Both the position numbers and the translations under genes were made by a program. Of a stretch of 64,000 nucleotides of DNA, positions 10,708 through 19,540 are shown one piece after another (the stretch's first letter is position 1; each line of letters begins with the position of its first letter). The notes under the pieces were generated by a model that did no database searches, was not told the origin of the DNA, and saw only the letters and a list, made by a program, of their open reading frames with translations. Location of the stretch: assembly GCA_008360975.2 (NCBI GenBank), contig CM039210.1, positions 6,326,293 through 6,390,292 of the forward strand, in the 5' to 3' direction. Source of the DNA: Lichenostomus cassidix (Eukaryota; Chordata; Aves; Passeriformes; Meliphagidae).

Positions 10708-12137
10708 GTGCGGTCATTACTAGTTCCTCTCGACCCACCTTAAAGCTTACATGGACTACTTCGGAGCCCGTGTGGGTCGAGCAATGGCCTCTGACAGAAG
10801 AGAAGCTCCAACATTTAATGTACCTCGTGGAGGAGCAGGTGCAAGCTGGACATTTGCAAGAATCTCAGAGCCCATGGAACACCCCTATGTTTGTCATCCA
10901 GAAAAAATCCGGGAAGTGGCGCTTACTGCATGACCTGCGGGCAGTTAACGCCGTTATGACCGAGATGGGAAGTCTCCAGCCTGGGATGCCTACACCGGCT
11001 ATGCCGCCTAGAGGATGGGATATTGCAGTCGTGGACCTAAAAGACTGTTTTTTCACAATCCCGTTACACCCAGATGACTGCGAGAAGTTTGCTTTTACTG
11101 TTCCGTCCATTAATCGACAGAGGCCAGCTAAGCGGTATCAATGGACAGTGCTCCCTCAGGGCATGAAGAACTCACCCACCATCTGTCAGTGGTATGTGGA
11201 CCTCGCCCTAGAGCCATGGCATAAACAGCATCAAGATCTAATTGTTTACCACTATATGGATGACCTTCTGCTTTGTTCTGCACAATGAATAGTGGATAAG
11301 ATATTGGACTCCTTACAAATGCACCTTCAGACCTGGGGGCTAGTCATTGCACCAGAGAAAGCACAGCGAACCACCCCGTGGCAGTACCTAGGCCTTTCCA
11401 TAACAGACTCCAAAATTTGGCCACAAAAACTATCACTTTGCCCCAACATTGCTACCTTGGTAGATGCACAGAAGCTTGTTGGGGACATACAATAGATTCG
11501 CAACATTTGTGGGATCACAAATACAGACCTAAAACCCCTGCTTGAATTATTAAAAGGTGAAGATGCCAAGCCTCAGACACCAAGAATGCTAACCCCTGAT
11601 GCGCAAGATGCCCTGCAGGCAATTACATGAAAGATTGAGTGATACGCCATCCACCACATTGACCTGACACAACCTGTGATGATCATTGTATATAACACTG
11701 ATCAAGGAGTTTCCAGCCTTCTTGCCCAGTGGTTGGAAAACAGTCCAGATCCACTGGCCATCCTAGATTGGATTTTCTTGCCAAGCCAACCCAAGAAAAG
11801 CATCCTACCACGATACAAAGCTGTCGTTCAGTTATTGCTAAAAGCACGTGATCGCCTATATACGATATCTGGAACTGAACCAAATAAGATTCTCTTGCCA
11901 TACTCCTTGGACCTTGCCCACCATTGGACATTGCACAGTATACCCTTTGCTCTGGCAACCCATGGTGTATCCTTGGACAATCATTATCCGAAACACCCAT
12001 TGTTTAAAACACACTTGCTCCTTGAGCCTCGCCTGTTATGTCAAAATCAGCCTGTGCAGGGCCAAACCATTTTTACTGATGCCAGCAGTAAAACCAATAC
12101 TGCTGGGTATGCCTGGCAACAAGAAGGTCAATGGCGG
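10677..12137 (+). pseudogene. pol: ERV-4 reverse transcriptase and N-terminal RNase H
   Basis: RT occupies 10677-11288: [56 protein letters not shown] and the catalytic YMDD at 11253-11264. A TGA at 11286-11288 is followed by the connection region (11292-11495) and, after further breaks, RNase H (11676 on) with a FTDASSKT motif near 12070. The sequence runs into the assembly gap at 12138. It would copy viral RNA to DNA; in this copy it is broken by several stops. The remainder of RNase H resumes at 17156, right of ERV-5. Confidence 0.85.
10698..10704 (+). promoter_or_regulatory. Candidate pro-pol -1 slippery site CCCTTTG (ERV-4)
   Basis: The protease frame ends acC CCT TTG TGA. The RT frame is -1 relative to it and overlaps this point, so C CCT TTG sits in X XXY YYZ phase right before the stop. 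Confidence 0.5.
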
Positions 12138-12637
12138 NNNNNNNNNNNNNNNNNNNNNNNNNNNNNNNNNNNNNNNNNNNNNNNNNNNNNNNNNNNNNNN
12201 NNNNNNNNNNNNNNNNNNNNNNNNNNNNNNNNNNNNNNNNNNNNNNNNNNNNNNNNNNNNNNNNNNNNNNNNNNNNNNNNNNNNNNNNNNNNNNNNNNNN
12301 NNNNNNNNNNNNNNNNNNNNNNNNNNNNNNNNNNNNNNNNNNNNNNNNNNNNNNNNNNNNNNNNNNNNNNNNNNNNNNNNNNNNNNNNNNNNNNNNNNNN
12401 NNNNNNNNNNNNNNNNNNNNNNNNNNNNNNNNNNNNNNNNNNNNNNNNNNNNNNNNNNNNNNNNNNNNNNNNNNNNNNNNNNNNNNNNNNNNNNNNNNNN
12501 NNNNNNNNNNNNNNNNNNNNNNNNNNNNNNNNNNNNNNNNNNNNNNNNNNNNNNNNNNNNNNNNNNNNNNNNNNNNNNNNNNNNNNNNNNNNNNNNNNNN
12601 NNNNNNNNNNNNNNNNNNNNNNNNNNNNNNNNNNNNN
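12138..12637. other. Assembly gap, 500 N
   Basis: Exactly 500 N, the usual placeholder for a gap of unknown size. It hides the junction between ERV-4 RNase H (plus strand, left) and ERV-5 pol (minus strand, right). The missing 3' half of ERV-5 (RNase H end, integrase, env, 3' LTR) would have to lie here. Confidence 0.98.
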
Positions 12638-14108
12638 TGCCGCTCGTATGTGAATAGTTCAAAGGGCTTCGTTAAATCTGGCAGCCCTAAAGCTGGAGCG
12701 GACAGCAAGGAATGTTTTAATTGTTTAAAGGCAGCTTTCGCCTTCTCTGTCCAGTTAATGGTTCCCTTTTCAGCTGTCTTTAGAGTTTCATACAGAGGCT
12801 TTACCAGTATTCCATACTTTGCCACCCAAAGTCGACACCAACCTACCATGCCGAGGAAAGCTTGCATCTCTCTCACTGTGTGGGGCTCTGGAAGCCGACA
12901 GATAGCTTCTTTCCGTTCTCTGCTAAGTTGTCGATGACCACGGAAGATTTCCAGCCCCAGGTATACTACAGTTTCTTTGGCAACCTGTGCCTTTTCCTTT
13001 GAGACTCGGTATCCGCCCATGCCCAAAAAATTTAAAAGACTTACAGTGAGCTGGATGCAGTCATCTTGTGTTTTTGCTGCGATCAGGATGTCATCAACAT
13101 ATTGAAGGATCTCTCCTTCTGGTTCCTGTTTTTTCCAGTCCTCCAGTTCCTTTGATAGCTGATGTCCAAATATTGTTGGGCTGTTCTTGAACCCTTGGGG
13201 TAGCACTGTCCAAGTTAGTTGAGTCTTTCTTCCTGTCTCAGGATTTTCCCACTCAAAAGCAAAAAGCTCCTGGCTATCTTTGTGGATTGGAATAGAGAAA
13301 AAGGCATCTTTGAGATCTAAGGCTGAGAACCACCCTAATTCATTTGTTAGTGTGGTCAGAAAGGTGTAGGGATTTGGTACAACTGAATGTATGTCCTCTG
13401 TAATTCTGTTGATTGCCCTCAAATCCTGCACTAGCCTGTAACTCTTACCATCAGCTTTCTTTACTGGCAGGATGGGTGTGTTGTATTTGGACTCACATTC
13501 CACTAGCAACCCGAATTTGAGAAATTTCTCAATTACAGGTGCCAGTCCCCTACGACTTTCTAATTTCAGAGGGTATTGTTTCTGCCTTACCGGTGTTGCT
13601 CCTGCTTTGAGTGCAATACTCACAGGTTCAGCTCTTTTGGATCTCCCGGGAAAATCACTGGCCCATACTATTGGAATTACCGCATCCTCAACTTCTTTAG
13701 GAATTTCTCCACAACATTCCTGGATAAGAATAGTAGCTGCTTCGACAAATTTAGATTCAGGAATTATAACTTTCACTCCCTCCTCCTTGGAAAATTTAAT
13801 TTCTGCTTCCAACTTTTCCAATAAATCTCTGCCCAACAATGGTTTTGGAGAATTTGGCATATATAAAAATTGATGAGTCACCCAATGTTTCCCCAGTTTA
13901 AATCTTAAAGGTTGAAAGAAAGGCCTTGTTTCACTTACCCCCGTGGCACCAATTACATCTACAGTATCTTGACTCAGTTTCCCCTTTAAAGTATTTAACA
14001 CATAACAAAGTATGTTGCCCCCGTATCAACCAAAAATTCAACATCATCTTTCCCCAGCTTAATTATAACCGAAGGCTCCGCTGGGGTGGATAATGCCTTC
14101 GGTCCCCG
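12638..14108 (-). pseudogene. pol: ERV-5 protease and reverse transcriptase (gamma type)
   Basis: Minus-strand pol of a gammaretrovirus-type element. Following the gag stop in the same frame, the protease active site DTGA is at 14016-14027. A frameshift and stop come shortly after it, and a long open frame then runs from 14001 to the gap: the protease remainder with PLLGRDLLEKL, the RT fingers, [25 protein letters not shown], catalytic YVDD at 13090-13101, the thumb/connection (LGMVGWCRLW) and the start of RNase H. Apart from the one frameshift, RT is open for about 450 codons up to the gap, so this copy is fairly young. Confidence 0.85.
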
Positions 14109-14111
14109 TCA
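14109..14111 (-). promoter_or_regulatory. Candidate leaky gag stop TGA-CGG (ERV-5)
   Basis: The gag stop TGA is followed by CGGGGACCG and the protease frame continues without a shift, as in gammaretroviral stop-codon readthrough. UGA followed by CGG is a recognised leaky context in plant RNA viruses. ERV-8 has TAA-CGGGGACCG at the corresponding place. Confidence 0.55.
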
Positions 14112-14930
14112 ATTCCCATTCACAGCTAATTGGGAAGATGTGGGCGTCTCCTTCGCCCGCATTGGACACTTGTTCTTCCAGTGTCCCTTCTTCTTGCAGA
14201 TGGCACACTGGTCCTCGGCTAGAGGAGGGTGAGGTGGACCCTTTCTTTTCCCTTGACCCTGTTTTTTCTTGTAGTGGGGTTTACCAGTATCCTTATCTGT
14301 TGAATCCCTATTTTGGTATACTTTCCAGGCTACATTCAACAACCTATTTATATCATACTCATCCAATTTTTGCAGCTTTTTCCTTATATCAGGTGTAGAT
14401 TGGCCTACAAATATGTAGGATAAATGAGACTGCTGCATTGGGGAATCCAAGTCCAAGTTTGTGTACTTCCGTGCAGCCTCTTTAAGCCTGTTTAGGAAAT
14501 CTGTGGGGGTCTCAGTTAGACCTTGCCTAATTTCATATACTTTGGCCCAATTAATTGCTTTAGGAATAGCACATTTTAGTCCAATAACTATCCACTTTTG
14601 ATACTGTTTTAATTTGGCCATTTCCTCTGGCACATTGGGATCCCAACCTGGATCTATCAAAGGAAAAATATTACCAACAGGTCCTTGAATGGTTCCAGCT
14701 GCAATTTGAGTTTCCACAGCATTTACAGCAGCCTTGATAACCATCTGCTTTTCTGTACTATCCAGTACTTCATCTAACATTACATTCAGGTCACTCCAAT
14801 ATGGGTTTTGTGCCTTGATAGCTAATTCAAACCGCATGGCTATTTTCTCTGGATTGTCTCTGTATGTTCCAACTGATTCTTTCAATTGTCGGAGTTCTCC
14901 GAGGGAAAAAGGAGTTTTGATATAAACCAT
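14109..14930 (-). CDS. gag: ERV-5 gag: capsid and nucleocapsid (single zinc knuckle)
   Basis: An open 273-codon frame encodes capsid and a basic nucleocapsid. It has a major-homology-like region (IRQGLTETPTDFLNRLKEAA) and one CX2CX4HX4C knuckle (CAICKKKGHWKNKC) near the C-terminus. A single knuckle and a basic linker before it are gammaretroviral. The 5' part of gag is in the same frame but separated by a TAG at 14976-14978. The frame ends with TGA (14109-14111) followed by CGG, and protease continues in frame (see findings). Confidence 0.8.
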   Translation of the reverse strand: MVYIKTPFSLGELRQLKESVGTYRDNPEKIAMRFELAIKAQNPYWSDLNVMLDEVLDSTEKQMVIKAAVNAVETQIAAGTIQGPVGNIFPLIDPGWDPNVPEEMAKLKQYQKWIVIGLKCAIPKAINWAKVYEIRQGLTETPTDFLNRLKEAARKYTNLDLDSPMQQSHLSYIFVGQSTPDIRKKLQKLDEYDINRLLNVAWKVYQNRDSTDKDTGKPHYKKKQGQGKRKGPPHPPLAEDQCAICKKKGHWKNKCPMRAKETPTSSQLAVNGN

Positions 14931-14975
14931 CCCTTGATTCCCGACAGCCTGCCTTAGGGGTGCTTCCAGGACAGG

Positions 14976-15722
14976 CTACCCCTTCCTTGATTCATCCGTC
15001 TTAGATCTAGTATGTTTTGCCACCAGACTGACAGCTCCGATAGCTTCCCGGGCTATTTTCCCCCTTTTCTTCCCAGCAGGTTCGCTGCCTGCAGCTTCAG
15101 CCTCGGTTTCCCCTTCTTCTTCCGAGCTATCTACATCTGCACTGGATTCATCTGACTCACGCTTGATTTGGATTTTTTCCCTCTCAGCTCTAGCGGAGCT
15201 GTGGAGAGGGTGCCGCCCGCCGCCCCCCCTTTCCCCAGTCTGGGAGGGGCCAGCGGTGGACGTGCTTCCCTCTCCATCCTGGTCAGTCCCGGTTCCGCCC
15301 TTCCCTCCGCCCCGGTCCCTCCCTTTGCCTCTGCCCCTGCTTCCACCCCTGACTCCACCCCTGTCTCCGCCCCTGCTCCCGCCTTCATTTTCGTCATCAG
15401 ACCGCTCCGGGGATGGTGGCAGTGGGGGAGGAGGCGGCCACACCTCCTCTTTCCCCCGTGCTGTATCAAGTAAGTGAAGGGGAGGAGCAGACGGCCAGAA
15501 TGGCGGTGGGGGAGGAGGAGGAGGAGGGAGAGGAGGAAGAGGGGGGAGGAGAGGGGGCACCGGCCCCTGTTGCGGCTGGGGTGATGCCCCCCTCCGTAAA
15601 TTTGGTGCCACCAAGTTTGTGTCTGTCATGTCTATCTCCTCATCTTTTGTCGGAGGCTGCTTCTGTTTATCTTTTTTCTTTTCTAATTTTTGTAAAGCCA
15701 TCTCAAAGCGGTTCTTTTTCAT
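14976..15722 (-). CDS. gag: ERV-5 gag: polyproline and RGG-rich linker
   Basis: A 248-codon open frame in register with the capsid frame. In order: a Lys/Gln-rich helix, an acidic DEEIDMTD piece, a long Pro run with Leu interruptions (residues about 55-80), then an Arg/Gly stretch with repeated RGG/RGS units (about 115-145), Ser/Glu-rich acidic sequence and a basic end. This corresponds in place to the p12/late-domain region between matrix and capsid. It would be joined to matrix but for a frameshift in a homopolymer near 15750, and it ends at TAG 14976-14978. The DNA shows a strong strand bias of C over G. Confidence 0.65.
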   Translation of the reverse strand: MKKNRFEMALQKLEKKKDKQKQPPTKDEEIDMTDTNLVAPNLRRGASPQPQQGPVPPLLPPLPPLPPPPPPPPPFWPSAPPLHLLDTARGKEEVWPPPPPLPPSPERSDDENEGGSRGGDRGGVRGGSRGRGKGRDRGGGKGGTGTDQDGEGSTSTAGPSQTGERGGGGRHPLHSSARAEREKIQIKRESDESSADVDSSEEEGETEAEAAGSEPAGKKRGKIAREAIGAVSLVAKHTRSKTDESRKG

Positions 15723-15745
15723 TTGCTTATACGCTTCTTCCCGGT

Positions 15746-16033
15746 TTAAAAAAATATAGAAAACAATTCTGCATATCTTAACTCCTTAAACCTGCCCTGA
15801 ACTCGGAGTTCCACGAGTAACTTTGTAATAAGTTCATTATCTAAACTGCCTAACCGAGGCCATTTACTTCCCCCTTCCAGCTTCAATGCAGGCCACACCC
15901 ACAGTGAAAGTCTGGTTAATTCACCGGAATGTAAATCAACACTTCGTACTGTCACCAGATTCCAGTTTTTCAAAATCAAACCCAGCGGGGAATCCTGCGG
16001 GATGTTTGGGTTGGTAGATAGCACACCGCCCAT
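15746..16033 (-). pseudogene. gag: ERV-5 gag: matrix
   Basis: I take the start at 16031-16033, giving a protein beginning MGGVL with Gly-2 available for myristoylation; an upstream in-frame ATG gives a less plausible leader. The body (SPLGLILKNWN) resembles gammaretroviral matrix. Right after a run of T (minus strand, near 15750) the frame shifts relative to the downstream linker. A one-base homopolymer difference, real or a sequencing artefact, would explain this. Confidence 0.7.
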
Positions 16034-16552
16034 TCTCTTCCTTATAAACAGAAAGAAACAGTAGGAAAAAGTTCCTAACCTATAAATTAGCACAGAACCA
16101 GCAGAGCAAAGAAAGCAAGCCTGAAAACCATGTGTGTTCAGCTTAGAAACCCTGGCGGGATTCGAACTTCTGTAGTTGAATCCTCACCCCAACCTGTGGG
16201 CTGCAGCCCCCTCTGAGCCACAGCCCCCCCGTGAGCCCTATGCGGCTCCCTGTGAGTACGAGGGGCGTCCCCCTCCTCACAATCCCCCACCCTGTGGCAG
16301 CAGAGCGGTTAAAAAGCCCCCTTTATGGCCCCCCTGGCCATGCTCCCACCCTCGGAGATCTCTCGACTGCTAGCAGTTATCTATAAAACTATAAAACAAC
16401 CCCTTTGATCTTACCTCTCCAGCTGTGTTCCTGCAGTCTTGGGAAACTCCCAGATTCCGATTCTGAAATCGCCGCCGCTCTCCCCCGGTGCCGGCAGTGG
16501 GGGGGATGCAGCGGGGTGTTCCTCGGTCCAAAATCGAAAACCGGGGTTCCTT
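16034..16552 (-). other. ERV-5 leader / packaging region
   Basis: About 520 bp lie between the primer site and the matrix ATG, C-rich on the plus strand (G-rich in the viral sense). This is the expected place of the splice donor and packaging signal. I see no gene in it. A segment near 16150-16170 looks superficially like a tRNA T-arm (see rejected). Confidence 0.5.
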
Positions 16553-16570
16553 CTCCTGCCTGGCTCGCCA
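16553..16570 (-). promoter_or_regulatory. ERV-5 primer binding site, tRNA-Arg-like
   Basis: On the minus strand TGGCGAGCCAGGCAGGAG follows the LTR end after four bases. It matches the complement of the 3' end of a tRNA-Arg (ACG-type acceptor and T-arm) with one mismatch, from my memory of that tRNA. Confidence 0.55.
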
Positions 16571-16574
16571 GAAC

Positions 16575-17155
16575 TGATGCCTTAAATTGCTAGAAAAAAT
16601 TTTTAGACGCAGACACACAGTATGGGATAGGGGTTTTACCTTGGTTTAATAGGATCTCAGATGCGCACCGACGAACAAGCAAGCCCAAAGGCCAGCTCAA
16701 AAGCCCCAAAAGCCAAAAAGCCAAAAAGCCCAAAAAGCCAAAAGCCAAAAAGCCCCAAAAAGCCCCTACGATATCTCCCGTATACAATTTATAGACAGCC
16801 TAGATTAGAATACCTATCTAAAAGTCTCCAATAAGAAGTTTAACAAATGAAGTAACTGCCCCCTTATTAAAATTGCCCCCCCCAAAAGATTGCTACTTAG
16901 TTTACAAAAAACATGTCTCAGTGATGGGGGCCCTGTTCAAGGTTGTGCGTCATGCTTTTGAGATTGTGGGTATGTTTCGTCTTCCCCAAAGGATTCTGAG
17001 CAGGGCAAGGGGTACTAGGGTGATAGAATGTAGGGTTAAGATACAGGGAGTGAAAAGTGCAGGAACGGGGAAGGGTAAAAGGTTATATATAAAGGATATA
17101 AAGAGAGTATAAAAGTAAAATAAAAAATACAAAAAACCCATCAGGCATCACGGCA
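16575..17155 (-). mobile_element. ERV-5 5' LTR
   Basis: A 581-bp inverted LTR. In the viral sense it starts TGCCGTGATGCC and ends GGCATCA. It contains an internal array of AAAAAGCC-like units (16680-16765). A related inverted LTR lies at 59990-60522. To its right, ERV-4 RNase H resumes at once, so ERV-5 inserted into ERV-4. The partner LTR is lost in the gap and no duplication can be read. Confidence 0.75.
16680..16768. repeat. Tandem AAAAAGCC-like array inside the ERV-5 LTR
   Basis: About ten imperfect units of 8-9 bp (AAAAAGCC, CAAAAGCC, CCAAAAAG). The related LTR at 59990 lacks the array, so it expanded within this subfamily. Confidence 0.7.
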
Positions 17156-17440
17156 TGAAACTTTTGTGGCTCAGCACTCTGTACAGGTGCTAGAATTGCA
17201 GGTGGTGACGAAGGCTCTCATACGATTTGAAACCCCTATTAATATCATTTGTGTCTCTCTGTATGTTGTTGGGGTAGTCCAAAGGATACAGCGAGCACTG
17301 TTAGGCCATATAACTAATTTGGTTCTGTTTGACACAATGAGACTCCTATGGGAGGCATTGCAACAATGTATAAACCCTTTTTTATTGCTCATATTAAGAG
17401 CCATACTGCCTTGCCAGGCCCCTTAGTGGAAGGAAATGCC
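17156..17440 (+). pseudogene. pol: ERV-4 RNase H, C-terminal part
   Basis: The plus-strand sequence right of ERV-5 resumes RNase H: a VLELQVVTKAL-like helix carrying the catalytic Glu region, a degenerate segment where the TDS motif should be (about 17245-17270), and an AHIKSHTALPGPLVEGNA segment leading into integrase. Frames are broken at about 17342 and 17426. Together with 11676-12137 this makes one domain split by ERV-5. Confidence 0.75.
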
Positions 17441-18315
17441 TACATTGATTCTGTGGTCTCTGTGAGTGCCGTCACTGCTCATCCTTCCCCGATGCAACAA
17501 GTGCGAGAGTCACACGTTTTTACATCAATCATCCCGTGCTTTACAGCGCCAATTCCATATATCAAAGACCGATGCCCAAACAATTGTTGCATCATGCCCT
17601 GATTGTGCCAGAATAAGCCCTATACAAGATCTCGGGACAAACCCATGAGGGTTACAGCCCCGTCAAGTTTGGCAGACAGATGTTACTGATTTTCCCTCTT
17701 TCTGTACCCTTAAGCACGTTCATGTCTCCATTTGGGCTACCCCACTAGCAGCCACAACAGCTAAAGCTGTAAAACAGCATTGGCTACAAGCCATTGCTGC
17801 CTTGGGCGTGCCAGCGACAATTAAGACAGATAATGGTCCTGCATATCGCAGCACGGCTGTGGCTACCTTTTGCAATAAGTGGAATATTCAGCATGTGACA
17901 GGTATTCCGTACAACAGTACTGGACAAGCTATATCAGTCGCTTAAGCGCTATTTTACTATATTTTTAAAAGAGGGGGAGAGATCCCCGGTGAACATTGTG
18001 GCAAAAACCCTTTATGTGCTTAATTGGCTAAATCCTCGAGGTGATGCAAACACTGAAGTTAGCATCTCCATTTTTTCTCATTTTTCTCGAAACCCATCCG
18101 ATTTTTCAGAACATGATATACCCGTAGATGTATTTAACCTGCAACAGAACAGTTGGGAAGGCCCGTATAGACTATTAACCTGGGGAAAAGGTTATGCTTG
18201 TGTCGTTACAGGACAAGACCATTGCCCGCATTGGTTGCCAGCCAAGTGGGTAAGAGCGCACGTTACAACACCCACCGAGCTAGATGTCATGCCCCGAGGC
18301 CCAGAGGAGAAGTAA
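17430..18315 (+). pseudogene. pol: ERV-4 integrase
   Basis: The HHCC zinc domain (HTFLH ... CPDC) is visible at about 17505-17610 in the frame starting 17466, and a catalytic core with TDNGPAY at about 17825 and VTGIPYNSTGQA at about 17895. Just after this the region of the catalytic Glu is damaged, with an in-frame stop near 17943. The C-terminal DNA-binding part (17989-18315) is open, with a WEGPYRLLTWGKGYACV segment and a WLPAKWVR motif. Integrase would insert viral DNA. Several breaks make it inactive. Confidence 0.8.
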
Positions 18316-18958
18316 TCAGCGGCTCAAGTGTGAACTAGCTCCTCTGCTGTGGACCCTATATGAAGTTTCAGGGTTCTCCATTCACTTATTTCCACAAGAG
18401 GCCTTAGTGGCAGACATCTTTTATATGCAAGAGCATGCAGTGTGCTTGCCGCGGTCTCAAGTAAAGCGAAAGGCGGAGACACCATGTGATGAGTGTGGGG
18501 CAAAGCAGAAGTGGCTGAAAATTTTGTGTGGGGAATGTAAGAAGAAGGTTTGGGTAAATGTGGCGGTGTTTATTGGAGAGTGGCTGTGCATGGCCTGTAG
18601 TTCTCGCTTTCATGAGCAAGATAATCCGCTGAGAGCCTTGCGAGAGTTTATTGAAGATTTTCTTTTGAGCAATCAAGACCTTATACGGTTATTTGAGAAC
18701 ATAGAAGCTAGGAAGCAAGCTTTACGTAAGTGGCAGGTACTAGTAACAATACAACGAGCCAGAGCAAATAGAGACACTGTGATTTTACAAGCCCAGTGTC
18801 ACTGGAACCTTTTTGTACCAGTTACCCATTCTGTTCCCGAAAGCCAGTGGGATGGGGCATGTAGGAGGTGGGCACGGCGTCGTCACAGAGATCATCGTGC
18901 TTCTCAGCACGCTCGCAGTAGGAATGACCCAATGGGTAGCCCCCCAACCAAAAACTAA
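18284..18958 (+). CDS. Unrecognised 224-codon Cys-rich frame between integrase and env of ERV-4
   Basis: I do not recognise this protein. It is open for 224 codons in an element whose other genes are mostly broken, and it occupies about 500 bp that ERV-6 lacks at the same point. Seen: three CX2C pairs (C68/C71, C82/C85, C102/C105) as in zinc-binding modules; a Leu/Ile/Phe-rich segment at about residues 117-139 resembling a nuclear-export-type helix; and an Arg-rich tract at about residues 193-214 overlapping, in another frame, the env signal-peptide region. The layout recalls small viral RNA-export regulators, but this is inference. The true start is uncertain: the ATG at 18284 overlaps the end of integrase, another lies near 18425, and a spliced start is possible. 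Confidence 0.5.
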   Translation: MSCPEAQRRSNQRLKCELAPLLWTLYEVSGFSIHLFPQEALVADIFYMQEHAVCLPRSQVKRKAETPCDECGAKQKWLKILCGECKKKVWVNVAVFIGEWLCMACSSRFHEQDNPLRALREFIEDFLLSNQDLIRLFENIEARKQALRKWQVLVTIQRARANRDTVILQAQCHWNLFVPVTHSVPESQWDGACRRWARRRHRDHRASQHARSRNDPMGSPPTKN

Positions 18959-19540
18959 CATATGGATAACTATGGCAAATCTTACCAATCAAGATGCCAT
19001 ATGCTTAGCCTTGTCATCCCCGGGTAATCCGTTTTCTACATGTTTAGTGGGGGTACCGACGGACTACTGGCCCTGTCCCAGCACGGTGCCCACATGCAGC
19101 AACTCTGATATCGATAGCACGGTGAACAATTGGGACGCTTGGATGCCTTATTTGCCAATTGCCCCAACTGAGCCCCAAGAATTGGAACTATTGGGCTCGG
19201 TCCAAATGGATGCCTGCGTAAAGTTTAATTGGTCAAGCTCTTCTTGTAGAACCTTAGGTAGCAATGGCTCAGCTGTTAATGTAAATTCTAGCTTGCTAGC
19301 TTACCGCGATGGCTCTTGGTGAGGTTATGTGTCCAAAAACGTTTCCAAAGCAACCACCCACCCTTTGCAGTTACCCCTAGGATATTTTTTTATTTGCAGG
19401 GACCGTGTATGGGCTGGTGTCCCTTCCAGAATCAGGGGAGACCCCTGTTCGATAGGACGATTAACCCTCCTAACACCGAACGCGTCAATGATTCTCAACA
19501 TGAACAGGCAGCATCCCCAAGGGAAAAGAAGCGTGCATAA
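18813..19540 (+). pseudogene. env: ERV-4 env surface subunit
   Basis: The frame from 18813 (170 codons) has a hydrophobic signal-like segment (IIVLLSTLAVG) followed by a mature-like start resembling alpharetroviral SU (NIWITMANLTNQDAICL, TCLVGVP, ELELLGS), with several N-glycosylation sequons. A TGA at 19320-19322 and frame changes interrupt it; SU continues to a basic cleavage-like segment near 19515-19535. It would bind the receptor. It cannot be expressed intact. Confidence 0.75.

Noticed and set aside
12036..14001. Long frames spanning the N stretch
   Set aside because: Translation through N is an artefact; only the sequence outside 12138-12637 is interpretable.
15163..15477. Pro/Ser-rich plus-strand open frames
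   Set aside because: Antisense shadows of the GC-biased ERV-5 gag linker; no motif and no plausible start context.
16140..16170. tRNA-like T-arm (minus strand AGTTCGAATCC) in the ERV-5 leader
   Set aside because: It resembles a B box, but the flanking arms do not pair and no anticodon or acceptor stem can be drawn. It is probably chance in the leader.
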